Below are positions 1-7,064 of a DNA stretch of 46,973 nt, piece after piece (positions within the stretch are counted from its first letter, which is position 1; each line of letters begins with the position of its first letter). Origin of the DNA: Streptomyces melanogenes (GTDB taxonomy: Bacteria; Actinomycetota; Actinomycetes; Streptomycetales; Streptomycetaceae); the NCBI RefSeq assembly GCF_014649795.1, contig NZ_BMTS01000038.1, positions 1 through 46,973 on the forward strand, in the 5' to 3' direction. The notes below the pieces were generated by a model, which worked only from the letters and a program-made list of their open reading frames with translations, was not told the DNA's origin and searched no databases. Made by a program: the position numbers and the translations under genes.

Positions 1-80
1 CACCAGACCCGATGACCACCCCACGATCCACGACGGACCGCCGACGCTGGAGATCCTCAGTCACTAACTAAGCGGCATTG

Positions 81-959
81 CTACCGAACCCGGAACGGTT
101 CAAAGTGCAGGTGGAACCGGGGGTGGGCCAGCAGCCACTTCTTGACCGCAGGTGTCTTGTGGGTGGCGTAGTTGTCACAGATGAGGTGGACTTCAAGACC
201 GGCGGGCACCTCCTTGTCGAGCTTGACCAGGAACTTCCTGAACTCCTCGGACCGGTGCCTGCGGTGCAGTGAACCGATGACTTTGCCGGTGGCCACCTCC
301 AGGGCGGCGAACAGTGTGGTGGTGCCGGCGCGTACGTAGTCGTGGGTCGCCCGCTCGGGAACTCCGGGCATCATCGGCAGCACGGGCTGAGACCGGTCCA
401 GAGCCTGGATCTGGGACTTCTCATCGACACAGAACACCAGGGCCCGCTCCGGAGGGTCGAGGTAGAGGCCGACGACATCGTGGACCTTGTCGATGAAGTA
501 CGGGTCGGTCGACAGTTTGAAGGTCTCTGAGCGGTGGGGTTGCAGGCCGAACGCCCGCCAGATCCGTGACACCGACGACTGCGACAGGCCCAGCTCTTTC
601 GCCATCGACCGTGTCGACCAGTGTGTCGCGTTCTTCGGGGTGGATTCCAGTGTTCTGGCGACGACTGCGGCAACTTTCTCGTCCGTCACCGTCCTGGGGC
701 CGCCCGGGCGGGGCATGTCACCCAGACCTGCGATCCGGTGCTGGACAAACCTTGCGCGCCATCGGCCCACCGCGTGTGCCGTGGAACCGAGTTGCACGGC
801 AACATCCTTGTCGGACACACCCTCGGCACACAACAGGATGATGCGACACCGTAAGGCCCACGCCTGCGGCGTGGAACGCCGCCGCACCCACCCTTCCAGG
901 GCATCCCGTTCCTCGTCCGACAGTGTCAACTCAGCCTTCGGCCGCCCCAGTCCCGCCAT
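81..959 (-). pseudogene. IS630-family transposase, C-terminally truncated
   Basis: The 292-residue product has an N-terminal helix-turn-helix region (about residues 35-75, then a winged second part to about 140) and the start of an IS630 DDE catalytic core. The first catalytic Asp is at about 179 (VFCVDEKSQ) and the second at about 262 (ICDNYATHK). Family members run to roughly 340-370 residues and carry the third acid in a WLNQVE-type motif. Here homology stops at HLHF (about 286), followed by six unrelated residues and a stop. The catalytic Glu is therefore missing and the protein should be inactive. Its right end meets an IS5 remnant at a CTAG near 1002-1005, consistent with the TA target preference of the family. 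The break lies at about position 105, so a later deletion or rearrangement removed the left part of the element. Confidence 0.85.
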
Positions 960-1001
960 GAAACAAGCCTACACATCTGAACAGAATTCCTGACTCAGAA
1001 G

Positions 1002-1280
1002 ACTAGTGCCCGCCGCAATCGCCACTACTTGCGCCGTCGGCAGATCAAACACGCCATCCCCGAGCCGGCCAACCAGCGGGCCAACCGCAGACGCCGTGGG
1101 AGCGCGGGCGGTCGTCCCACTGGTTTCGACCGGCAGAGCTATCGACGCAGGAACGAAGCCGAGTGGACCATCAACGGGCTCAAGGGGTTCCGAGCCGTGG
1201 CCACCCGATTCGAGAAGCGGGCATATGTCCTTTACGGTACGGTAACCTTGGCCGCTTTACGCCTCTTGTTGCGGTCGTGA
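1002..1280 (+). pseudogene. IS5-family transposase, C-terminal fragment
   Basis: This is an open frame of about 92 codons without a proper start. It reads SARRNRHYLRRRQIKHAIPEP, then GRPTGFDRQSYRRRNEAEWTINGLKGFRAVATRFEKRAYVLYG, then LRLLLRS and a stop. That is the end of a Streptomyces-type IS5-family DDE transposase, including the YRRRNEAEWTINGLK segment that carries the last catalytic Glu and the following Arg/Lys helix. Everything upstream is missing because the IS630 element begins at the same point, so the fragment was cut by that insertion or by a later deletion. It is non-functional, and the family assignment rests on this C-terminal signature only. Confidence 0.75.
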
Positions 1281-1520
1281 GTCTTCGGCCAACTGAAACG
1301 TGACGGGGGAAACGAACAAAGCGTCTGATCCGTTCGCCACCGAAGCTACTACCTCGGAGGATGGGTCGGGAATGGTGATCCGTGTCTGTTGGGTGAAGGC
1401 GTAGCCGACCAGAGCCGAGTTTCGTTCCTGAGGCGCGAGTTGACCTGTTGCGCAGTAGCGGCGGCGACGGCTCCCGCGGCCTTGTCTGTCCCTTGTGTCC
1501 CTGCGCCGGAACCCAAGGGT
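1281..1520. other. Gene-free spacer between IS remnant and esterase terminator
   Basis: No frame in this stretch shows a recognisable protein or a good ribosome binding site. It probably contains the outer end of the IS5 remnant and the 3' flank of the minus-strand esterase. No inverted repeat partner for the IS5 end was found within the window. Confidence 0.5.
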
Positions 1521-1551
1521 CGGTCGGCTGCCTGGGCCAGGCAGCCGACCG
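1521..1551 (-). terminator. Stem-loop terminator of the esterase unit
   Basis: This is a perfect 14-bp inverted repeat (CGGTCGGCTGCCTG, loop GGC, CAGGCAGCCGACCG) starting 8 nt past the stop of the minus-strand esterase. There is no clear T-tract, which is usual for terminators in high-GC actinobacteria. Confidence 0.8.
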
Positions 1552-1558
1552 TCGTGGA

Positions 1559-3169
1559 TCAGGAGTGCGGCCGAGGATCAAGAGTGCGCAGGCCGGACCA
1601 GAAGCCGCATTGGTGATCGGCCGCGAAGGTGGTCGATGTGTGGGTGTTCTGCGGGTTGAGGACGAGGGTTGTGTGGCGGGGGCTGGCCGTGGGCCACCGG
1701 GTCTCGCCCGGCGCGTTGGGGTTCCCGGTGCGGGCGAAGGCTCCCCAGCGCAGTTTCATGCGGTCGGCGAACGCCGCCTGGGTGGCGGTCAGCGGACGGT
1801 CGCCCATGGTGAAGTCGTGCAGGTAGGCGAGTTCGGCGCTGTGGGCGTTGGCCATGTCGAGCCCCGGCATCTGGGCCCCGGCCAGGGTCGGCGAGTCCGG
1901 GTCGTCGAACTCGTATACGTAGGTGGGTACCTGGGCGGCGAACGTGCGCGCGGTGGCGAACGTCTGGCAGGCGAAGGTGGAGTCGGTGAGCAGCGCGGAC
2001 ATCGCCTCGTGGGGAGAGGGGTAGCCGGACAGCGGGTAGTGGGCCAGCACCTGCGGTGCCGCCGGTCCGTAGGCGGTGGTGATCTGGTCGGTGTACTCCT
2101 GCGCCGTGAGACGCGGCTGGGTGATCGCGACGAAGAACCGGCTTTCGGCCCGGGTGCTGCCGATCATGGTCGGTACCTTGTTCCACGCGCCCGAGGCGAT
2201 GGCCCGGGACGGCTGCGCGGGCACAAGCCCGTCACCGAACGCGGGCCCCGGTGTCGGATGGGTCCGCGCGGCCGCGACGAGGCCGGCGGGGGAGAGCTTC
2301 CGCAGGCACGAAGCACTCGTGGCGGCGTCGGGGCAGCCGGCCTCGGCCGCGTAGGCCCGGTCCTCGTCGGCCTGCCGGGTGGCGCTGGGCGCGGCGATGA
2401 GGGTGCACGGCCCGCTCTGCAGGATGGCGTGCGAGAACAGTCCGGCCGCCTTCGGGGAGGCGAGCATCGCACAGACCGAGCCGCTGCCGGCGGACTGCCC
2501 CCAGACGGTGACGTTGCCCGGGTCGCCGCCGAACGCGCGGATGTTGTCACGGGTCCAGCCGAGCGCCGCGATCTGGTCCATCAGCCCGTACGAGCCCGAA
2601 CCGAGCGCGTTGTCGCGGGTGAGCTCCGGGACGGCGAGGTATCCGAGCTGGCCGAGCCGGTAGTTGATGCTCACGACGACACTGCCGGTGAGATCGGCCA
2701 TGGTCCGGCCGCCGAACTGGGTACCCGTGCCCTGGCTGTACGCGCCACCGTGCATCCAGAAGAGCACCGGCAGCCGGTCCCCGGGCCGGGTGTCGCGCGG
2801 CCGGTAGACGTCCAGGTACAGGCAGTCCTCACTGGTGGCCCGCGGATCCTTCAGCCCGAACGGCGAGAACTGCGTGCAGGCGGGCGCCTGGTGGGTGGCC
2901 TCCCGTGTCCCGCTCCACCACGCGGGTTGCCTCGGTGGACGGAACCGGAGGTCTCCCACCGGTGGTGCGGCATAGGGGACACCGAGGAACTCCTCGGCCC
3001 GGTCGTGCAGTTGCCCGGCGAGCCGGCCGTGGCCGGTGGCCACGAGAGGGCGTATGGGGTCGGTGGCGGCCGGGGCCGCCGAGGCGGTCAGGGCCTGTGC
3101 GCACAGCGCTGCCACCGTGAGGGGCAGGGCCAGGATTCTTGAGAGGCGGGTCGCGCGCGACCTCTTCAC
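1559..3169 (-). CDS. Secreted type-B carboxylesterase
   Basis: This 536-residue serine hydrolase of the carboxylesterase type-B family hydrolyses carboxylic esters outside the cell. A basic N-terminus and hydrophobic core ending in AxA-type sites (TASAAPA, about residues 28-34) form a Sec signal peptide. The oxyanion-hole HGG is at 140-142, the EDCLYLDVY signature at about 114-122, and the nucleophile Ser226 lies in GQSAGS. Length is normal for the family. The GTG start at 3169-3167 is preceded by GGAGGAG at short spacing. It follows surE by 78 nt in the same direction and probably shares its transcript, which would end at the stem-loop at 1521-1551. It is one of three esterase genes in the island. 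The substrate is unknown; aryl or acyl esters of plant phenolics are a guess from context. Confidence 0.9.
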   Translation of the reverse strand: MKRSRATRLSRILALPLTVAALCAQALTASAAPAATDPIRPLVATGHGRLAGQLHDRAEEFLGVPYAAPPVGDLRFRPPRQPAWWSGTREATHQAPACTQFSPFGLKDPRATSEDCLYLDVYRPRDTRPGDRLPVLFWMHGGAYSQGTGTQFGGRTMADLTGSVVVSINYRLGQLGYLAVPELTRDNALGSGSYGLMDQIAALGWTRDNIRAFGGDPGNVTVWGQSAGSGSVCAMLASPKAAGLFSHAILQSGPCTLIAAPSATRQADEDRAYAAEAGCPDAATSASCLRKLSPAGLVAAARTHPTPGPAFGDGLVPAQPSRAIASGAWNKVPTMIGSTRAESRFFVAITQPRLTAQEYTDQITTAYGPAAPQVLAHYPLSGYPSPHEAMSALLTDSTFACQTFATARTFAAQVPTYVYEFDDPDSPTLAGAQMPGLDMANAHSAELAYLHDFTMGDRPLTATQAAFADRMKLRWGAFARTGNPNAPGETRWPTASPRHTTLVLNPQNTHTSTTFAADHQCGFWSGLRTLDPRPHS

Positions 3170-3247
3170 TTCTCCTCCAGCGTGGTCATATACATGACGG
3201 TCGGTGACGCGGGTCGGGGAGGTTGGGGAGGGGTGTGACGACAGGAC

Positions 3248-4153
3248 CTACGGGCGCAGACCGGCCAGGAGTGCCGTGGTCCTGGCGAACTCGGCCGGTC
3301 CGGTGTTCCAGTTGGGGGCGATCGGGGTGACGGACACCTTCCCGGCGTCGGCCGCCTCTGCGTCGCTGCCCTTGTCGGCGGGCTGCGGGACCACCTTGAC
3401 GTTCACCTTCCAGGTGCCGTCGCCGGAGTCGGTGTACTCCGCCTTGAGGAAGGGGTGCGGATCCTGGGTGGTGACGGCGGCGCCGCGGGCGGTGCCCGTG
3501 CCGTCCGCGCCGACTATGGGGTGGTTGACGTTCAGGCCCATGCCGGCCTCGAGCAGCGGCCCGTTCTTCGCGTGCGCCCGCAGCCGGTCGATGAGCTTGA
3601 CCGTGAAGTCGTTGGTGGGGCGCATGGCGTTGAGGATGAGCTGCGGAACCGGGACCGTGAGCCCGCCCGTGCTCACCGCGATCGCGGGCACACCGCTCTC
3701 CAGGGCCGCCACGGCGCCGCCGACGGTTCCGGAGTGGGTGGCGAGCGTGGCCATGTTGGGCCCGAAGTTGGTTCCGGAGACCACCAGGTCGGGCGCCCGG
3801 TCGGCGAACACCTGGGCCAGTCCGAAGGTCACCGCGTCGCCGGGTGTGCCGTCCACAGCCCACACCCGCGGCTCGGGGTGCTTGACCGTCACCGTGCTGG
3901 CGGTGATCATCTTCGTCCCCGTACCGCTCTGGTTGGTGAGCGGGGCGACGATGGTGACGTCGTACCCGGCGGCGGTGAGCCGCTGGAACATCAGACGGAT
4001 GCCGGGGGCGTCGTAGCCGTCGTCGTTGGTCAGCAGGATCCGCAGCGGGCCGGACGGCTCGCCCTGCGGTGCGGCGCTCGCCGGCGCCGTACCGGCGAGG
4101 GCCGGCGTGCACAGCAGCAGGGCCGCCAGGGGGAGAACGTGCTTGCGCCTCAT
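3248..4153 (-). CDS. surE: SurE-type 5'/3'-nucleotidase, exported
   Basis: The 301-residue protein belongs to the SurE phosphatase family, which removes phosphate from nucleoside monophosphates. The signature LLTNDDGYDAPG gives the metal-binding acids D44 and D45, and the SGTNFGPN segment supplies the conserved Ser and Asn ligands. Unlike cytoplasmic SurE proteins of about 250 residues, this one carries a signal peptide (about residues 1-28, ending ASA-APQ), so it acts outside the membrane. The ATG at 4153 was chosen over an upstream in-frame start at 4285 because GGAAGGAG lies 6 nt before it and the signal peptide begins there. It is followed by the esterase 78 nt downstream. It may scavenge phosphate or nucleosides rather than serve the aromatic pathway. 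Confidence 0.88.
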   Translation of the reverse strand: MRRKHVLPLAALLLCTPALAGTAPASAAPQGEPSGPLRILLTNDDGYDAPGIRLMFQRLTAAGYDVTIVAPLTNQSGTGTKMITASTVTVKHPEPRVWAVDGTPGDAVTFGLAQVFADRAPDLVVSGTNFGPNMATLATHSGTVGGAVAALESGVPAIAVSTGGLTVPVPQLILNAMRPTNDFTVKLIDRLRAHAKNGPLLEAGMGLNVNHPIVGADGTGTARGAAVTTQDPHPFLKAEYTDSGDGTWKVNVKVVPQPADKGSDAEAADAGKVSVTPIAPNWNTGPAEFARTTALLAGLRP

Positions 4154-4229
4154 GGTGTGCTCCTTCCAAGGAACGGGAGTGGAGATACGAACGGACGGGA
4201 GGAGAGAGGGAGGGGTTGAAGCCGTGGAA

Positions 4230-4266
4230 CCGGCGGGCGCGTGACCCCTCAGCACGCGCCCGCCGG
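4230..4266 (-). terminator. Stem-loop terminator between MFS gene and surE
   Basis: A perfect 14-bp stem (CCGGCGGGCGCGTG and its complement) encloses a 9-nt loop. It lies about 100 nt past the stop of the minus-strand MFS gene and 77 nt before surE. It should separate the regulated MFS transcript from the surE-esterase unit. Confidence 0.75.
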
Positions 4267-4364
4267 GGTTTGGGGGGCTGGTCACCCGGGCGCGGGTCCG
4301 GGCCGCCTCGTACGGCGGTGTCGGTACCTGGGCCCGGGGCCGCCGGAACGAAGGCCCACCGTGG

Positions 4365-5660
4365 TCAGCGCACGCTCCGGATCGGCAGGATGGCCAGCGC
4401 GCCGAGGAGGGACAGCGCGCCGCCGAAGAGGAACAGCGGAGTGTAGCCGTCGAGGGCGCTCACCACGGCGGAGGCGACGAACGGGGCGACGATCTGTGGT
4501 CCCGCGTTCGCGATGTTGAGGACACCCATGTCCCGTGCGGCGTCCTCGGCCCGGGGCAGGACCAGGGTCACCACGGCGGTGTCCACCGCCATGAAGCAGC
4601 CGAAGGCGAGGCCGTTGAGGGCGCTGAAGACGAGCATGCCGGTCCAGGTCGGGCTGATCACGGGGACGGCCATCACGACCCCGGTGAGCGCGGCCGATAC
4701 CGCGACGAAGACCTTGCGCCGGTTCCAGCGGTCCGACAGCAGGCCTCCCAGCACGGTCGACACGGCCATCGCGACCATCGCCACGGGTGTGAGGACCGCC
4801 ATCGCCGCCGGTGCGTCGAGATCCGCGGGCAGGGTGATGTGGTCGTCCAGGATGTACAGCTGATAGCCCGTGACGGAGAAGTAGCCGAGCACCATCAGGG
4901 CCCGTCCGATGAACGCCCACCGGAAGTCATGGTGCGACAGCGCGGACAGGAACGCCGCGATGCGTTCGCGCCGCGGCATGGGCACGGACGCGGCGGGCGC
5001 GGTGCGGGGCACATCGGGGCAGCAGACGGTGAGCAGGAGCGCCGCGCCGGCCGCCACGCCGCCGAGTATCAGGTAGCCGAGCCTCGGCTGGCCCGAGGTC
5101 TGCGAGGCGATCACCACTCCGGCCGTGCCGCCGATCGGCAGCGCGAGCCCGACCAGGGCGGAGGCGGTGCCGCGGCGTGCCGCCGGGATCCGGTCGGGTA
5201 CGACGGCGGTGACCGCGGCCTGGTAGACGTTCATCGTCGCCTGCACCAGGCACCACCCGATGCCGACCAGCAGCGCCGTGTGCACGCTGCTCAGGAACGC
5301 GAGACCCGCCAGCGAGGCGATCGCGCCGCCCAGGGTCCACGGGTTGCGGCGTCCTGTGCGGTCCGAGAGGGCGCCGGCGATCGGGTTGAACGCGGTCGCG
5401 AAGACGGCGCTCACCCCGGCCACGACACCGAGGACGGCGACCTTGTTCGCCGGGTCGATCTCGGCGATCTGGGCCGGGAGCAGGACGGTGCCCACCCCCA
5501 GGTACACCGCCATCAGGGCGGAGTTGGCGACGAGGAGGAGCAGCATGAGGCCGCGCTTGTGCGGCGCGGTCGCCTTCGCCGGGATCAGTTCATCGGTAGT
5601 CATGACGACCCCCGGCGAGGGTGGGCGGGTAGCCGGCCGGCGGTGGATAGGGGTATGCAT
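4365..5660 (-). CDS. MFS transporter
   Basis: The protein has 431 residues with about 12 hydrophobic segments. The MFS hallmark GALSDRTGRRNP after the second segment corresponds to the conserved loop 2-3 motif, and a second copy (GGLLSDRWNRRK) sits at the start of the second half. It belongs to the same subfamily as the truncated MFS fragment at 36331-36543: both share a segment of the type L..P..I..(I/V)DP...K...LG, and this branch is often found next to GH3 glycosidase genes. The start at 5660 is backed by GAGGAG five nt upstream; an internal ATG at 5603 has a weaker site. Two TTACACGTGTAA-like operators lie 114-237 nt upstream, so it is a probable LacI-regulon member. The likely cargo is a sugar, glycoside or aromatic compound, and direction of transport cannot be read from the sequence. 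Confidence 0.88.
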   Translation of the reverse strand: MHTPIHRRPATRPPSPGVVMTTDELIPAKATAPHKRGLMLLLLVANSALMAVYLGVGTVLLPAQIAEIDPANKVAVLGVVAGVSAVFATAFNPIAGALSDRTGRRNPWTLGGAIASLAGLAFLSSVHTALLVGIGWCLVQATMNVYQAAVTAVVPDRIPAARRGTASALVGLALPIGGTAGVVIASQTSGQPRLGYLILGGVAAGAALLLTVCCPDVPRTAPAASVPMPRRERIAAFLSALSHHDFRWAFIGRALMVLGYFSVTGYQLYILDDHITLPADLDAPAAMAVLTPVAMVAMAVSTVLGGLLSDRWNRRKVFVAVSAALTGVVMAVPVISPTWTGMLVFSALNGLAFGCFMAVDTAVVTLVLPRAEDAARDMGVLNIANAGPQIVAPFVASAVVSALDGYTPLFLFGGALSLLGALAILPIRSVR

Positions 5661-5773
5661 GTCGACTCCTCGGGGACGGAGCTGAGGGGGATACCGCGAG
5701 AAGAGTGAGGCGAGGGGGAACGCGGAGATGAGCTGCGTCGGGGAGGTGGACGCGGGCGTTCCAAAGCCTGAAG

Positions 5774-5785
5774 TTACACGTGTTA
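5774..5785. promoter_or_regulatory. LacI-type operator upstream of MFS gene, site 1
   Basis: TTACACGTGTTA matches the consensus TTACACGTGTAA at 11 of 12 positions and keeps the ACACGTGT core. It lies 114 nt before the MFS start. Confidence 0.75.
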
Positions 5786-5885
5786 TCTGCGGCGGTAGGG
5801 CTTGTTTAGCACCAAGAAGGCGCCGTGGATAGAGGCGTACTGCACTTGAGACGCCAATCGTGACCGTCGATCCGAAGTCTCATCG

Positions 5886-5897
5886 TTACACGTGTAG
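5886..5897. promoter_or_regulatory. LacI-type operator upstream of MFS gene, site 2
   Basis: TTACACGTGTAG has 11 of 12 matches. Its centre is 112 nt (about 10.7 helical turns) from site 1, so looping or double occupancy by one LacI-family tetramer or two dimers is possible. Confidence 0.75.
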
Positions 5898-6176
5898 CTA
5901 CTCGTGGGTCACCCTTGTGTTGACGGTCATTAATGCGCCACTCTTGGCGAGAAACCCGTGCCTCCCGGGGTGACATGCCGCTGCGGGCCGCCGCATACGG
6001 CTGCCCCGGCATGCCGGGCGAGCCGTCGCTCCGCCCCCTCTCCGCGCCCGTCCCGCAACCCGGTCGCGGACGGGGTGGCGCGGCCCGTCAGGCGTACGAA
6101 CCCGGCCTGACGAACCCGGATCGGTCCACCCGCCGCTCGGCGAAGTCGCCGGAAGCTGGACATTGGAAGGTCAGCC

Positions 6177-6896
6177 ATGCGCAGTTCGCAGCCCGCCGCC
6201 GACTCGCGCCCATGGGCCGGCGCCCCGCCCCGCCATCCGGTCCCCGCCGCACCGCCGCGCGGAGCGCTGGCGGCCGGGATCGTCCTGCTCGCCGCCGCCC
6301 TGGCGATCGGGCTCGCCGCCCGGGGCGGGGGCCACCCGTTCTTCCAGGGGCTCGACGACCGCTGGATGCGGTGGTTGGGCGGGGGGCCGGACGGCGCGGC
6401 GGTGGGGTTCGCCCGCTTACTCGACAAACTGGGTGGCCCCTTGGGCCTCGTCCTGCCCCTCGGTGCGGTCGGCTGCCTCGGCATCTACGGCCGGTGGAGA
6501 TCGGCGGTGTTCATGTTCACGTCCAGTGTCGTCGCCAACACCGTCGTGGTGCTTCCGATGAAGCAGCTCGTCGACCGGCCCCGGCCGTCCCGGCCGCAGG
6601 TCCTGGTCAACGACGGCTCCTTTCCGTCCGGGCAGGTCTTCTTGGCCACGGCGCTCGTACTGACCGCCGGGATAGTGCTGTTCGCCCCGCCGGTCCGGCG
6701 TTGGTGGTGGCCGTTCGCCGCCGTGATCGTGGCCGTGGTGATGTGGAGCCGGATGCGGTTGGGTGCCCAGTGGCTCAGCGACACCGTGGCGGGTGCCGCC
6801 GCCGGAGCGGGAGTGGTGCTGGTGCTGTGGACGGTGTTCGCCCGCCTGCTGGAGGACGAGGCGGAGCGGGCGGCGGCCGGACACCTGTGGGGGTGA
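6177..6896 (+). CDS. PAP2-like membrane protein lacking both catalytic histidines
   Basis: The 239-residue integral membrane protein has the PAP2 lipid-phosphatase fold, with an N-terminal hydrophobic segment at 31-49 and further segments to about 225. The three family motifs are recognisable: KQLVDRPRP (K129, R134), SFPSGQ (150-153) and SRMRLGAQWLSD (191-202). In active PAP2 enzymes the second motif ends in His (PSGH) and the third is SR-x5-H-x3-D. Here both histidines are Gln (CAG codons at residues 153 and 198), which removes the nucleophile and the general acid. It is therefore probably not a phosphatase and may bind lipid phosphates or have another role. The ATG at 6177 has GGAAGG 6 nt upstream. 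It stands alone between two operator-bearing regions. Confidence 0.85.
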   Translation: MRSSQPAADSRPWAGAPPRHPVPAAPPRGALAAGIVLLAAALAIGLAARGGGHPFFQGLDDRWMRWLGGGPDGAAVGFARLLDKLGGPLGLVLPLGAVGCLGIYGRWRSAVFMFTSSVVANTVVVLPMKQLVDRPRPSRPQVLVNDGSFPSGQVFLATALVLTAGIVLFAPPVRRWWWPFAAVIVAVVMWSRMRLGAQWLSDTVAGAAAGAGVVLVLWTVFARLLEDEAERAAAGHLWG

Positions 6897-7013
6897 GTAC
6901 CCGCCCACCTCATTCGACTCGGGCACCGCGCCCGTGGACGACTTCACGCCAGTGACACCCGACGCCAGGGTGTTTGTCCGCCCGGGCCGCCGCAATGCAA
7001 GCAGTACAGGTAG

Positions 7014-7025
7014 TTACACGTGTAA
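7014..7025. promoter_or_regulatory. LacI-type operator upstream of GH3 gene
   Basis: This is a perfect TTACACGTGTAA palindrome ending 39 nt before the GH3 start codon, a position that would block transcription initiation or early elongation. Confidence 0.85.
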
Positions 7026-7064
7026 TAGGCCGGCCCGGCCACCAAGGAAACGAAACGAGAGCTC

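Larger units (their letters stand above)
5661..6176. other. Divergent intergenic region, MFS gene / PAP2 gene
   Basis: This 516-nt gene-free region holds two LacI-type operators (5774-5785 and 5886-5897). The sequence around them has lower GC (for example TGTTATCTG and GTTGACGGTCATTAATG near 5781 and 5918), so it probably contains the promoters. The stretch 5950-6150 is GC-rich, and I see no convincing gene there. Confidence 0.6.

Noticed and set aside
1448..3142. 564-codon plus-strand frame opposite the esterase
   Set aside because: It has a Gly/Arg/Val-rich composition and no motif, while the opposite strand has a full carboxylesterase with catalytic residues and signal peptide.
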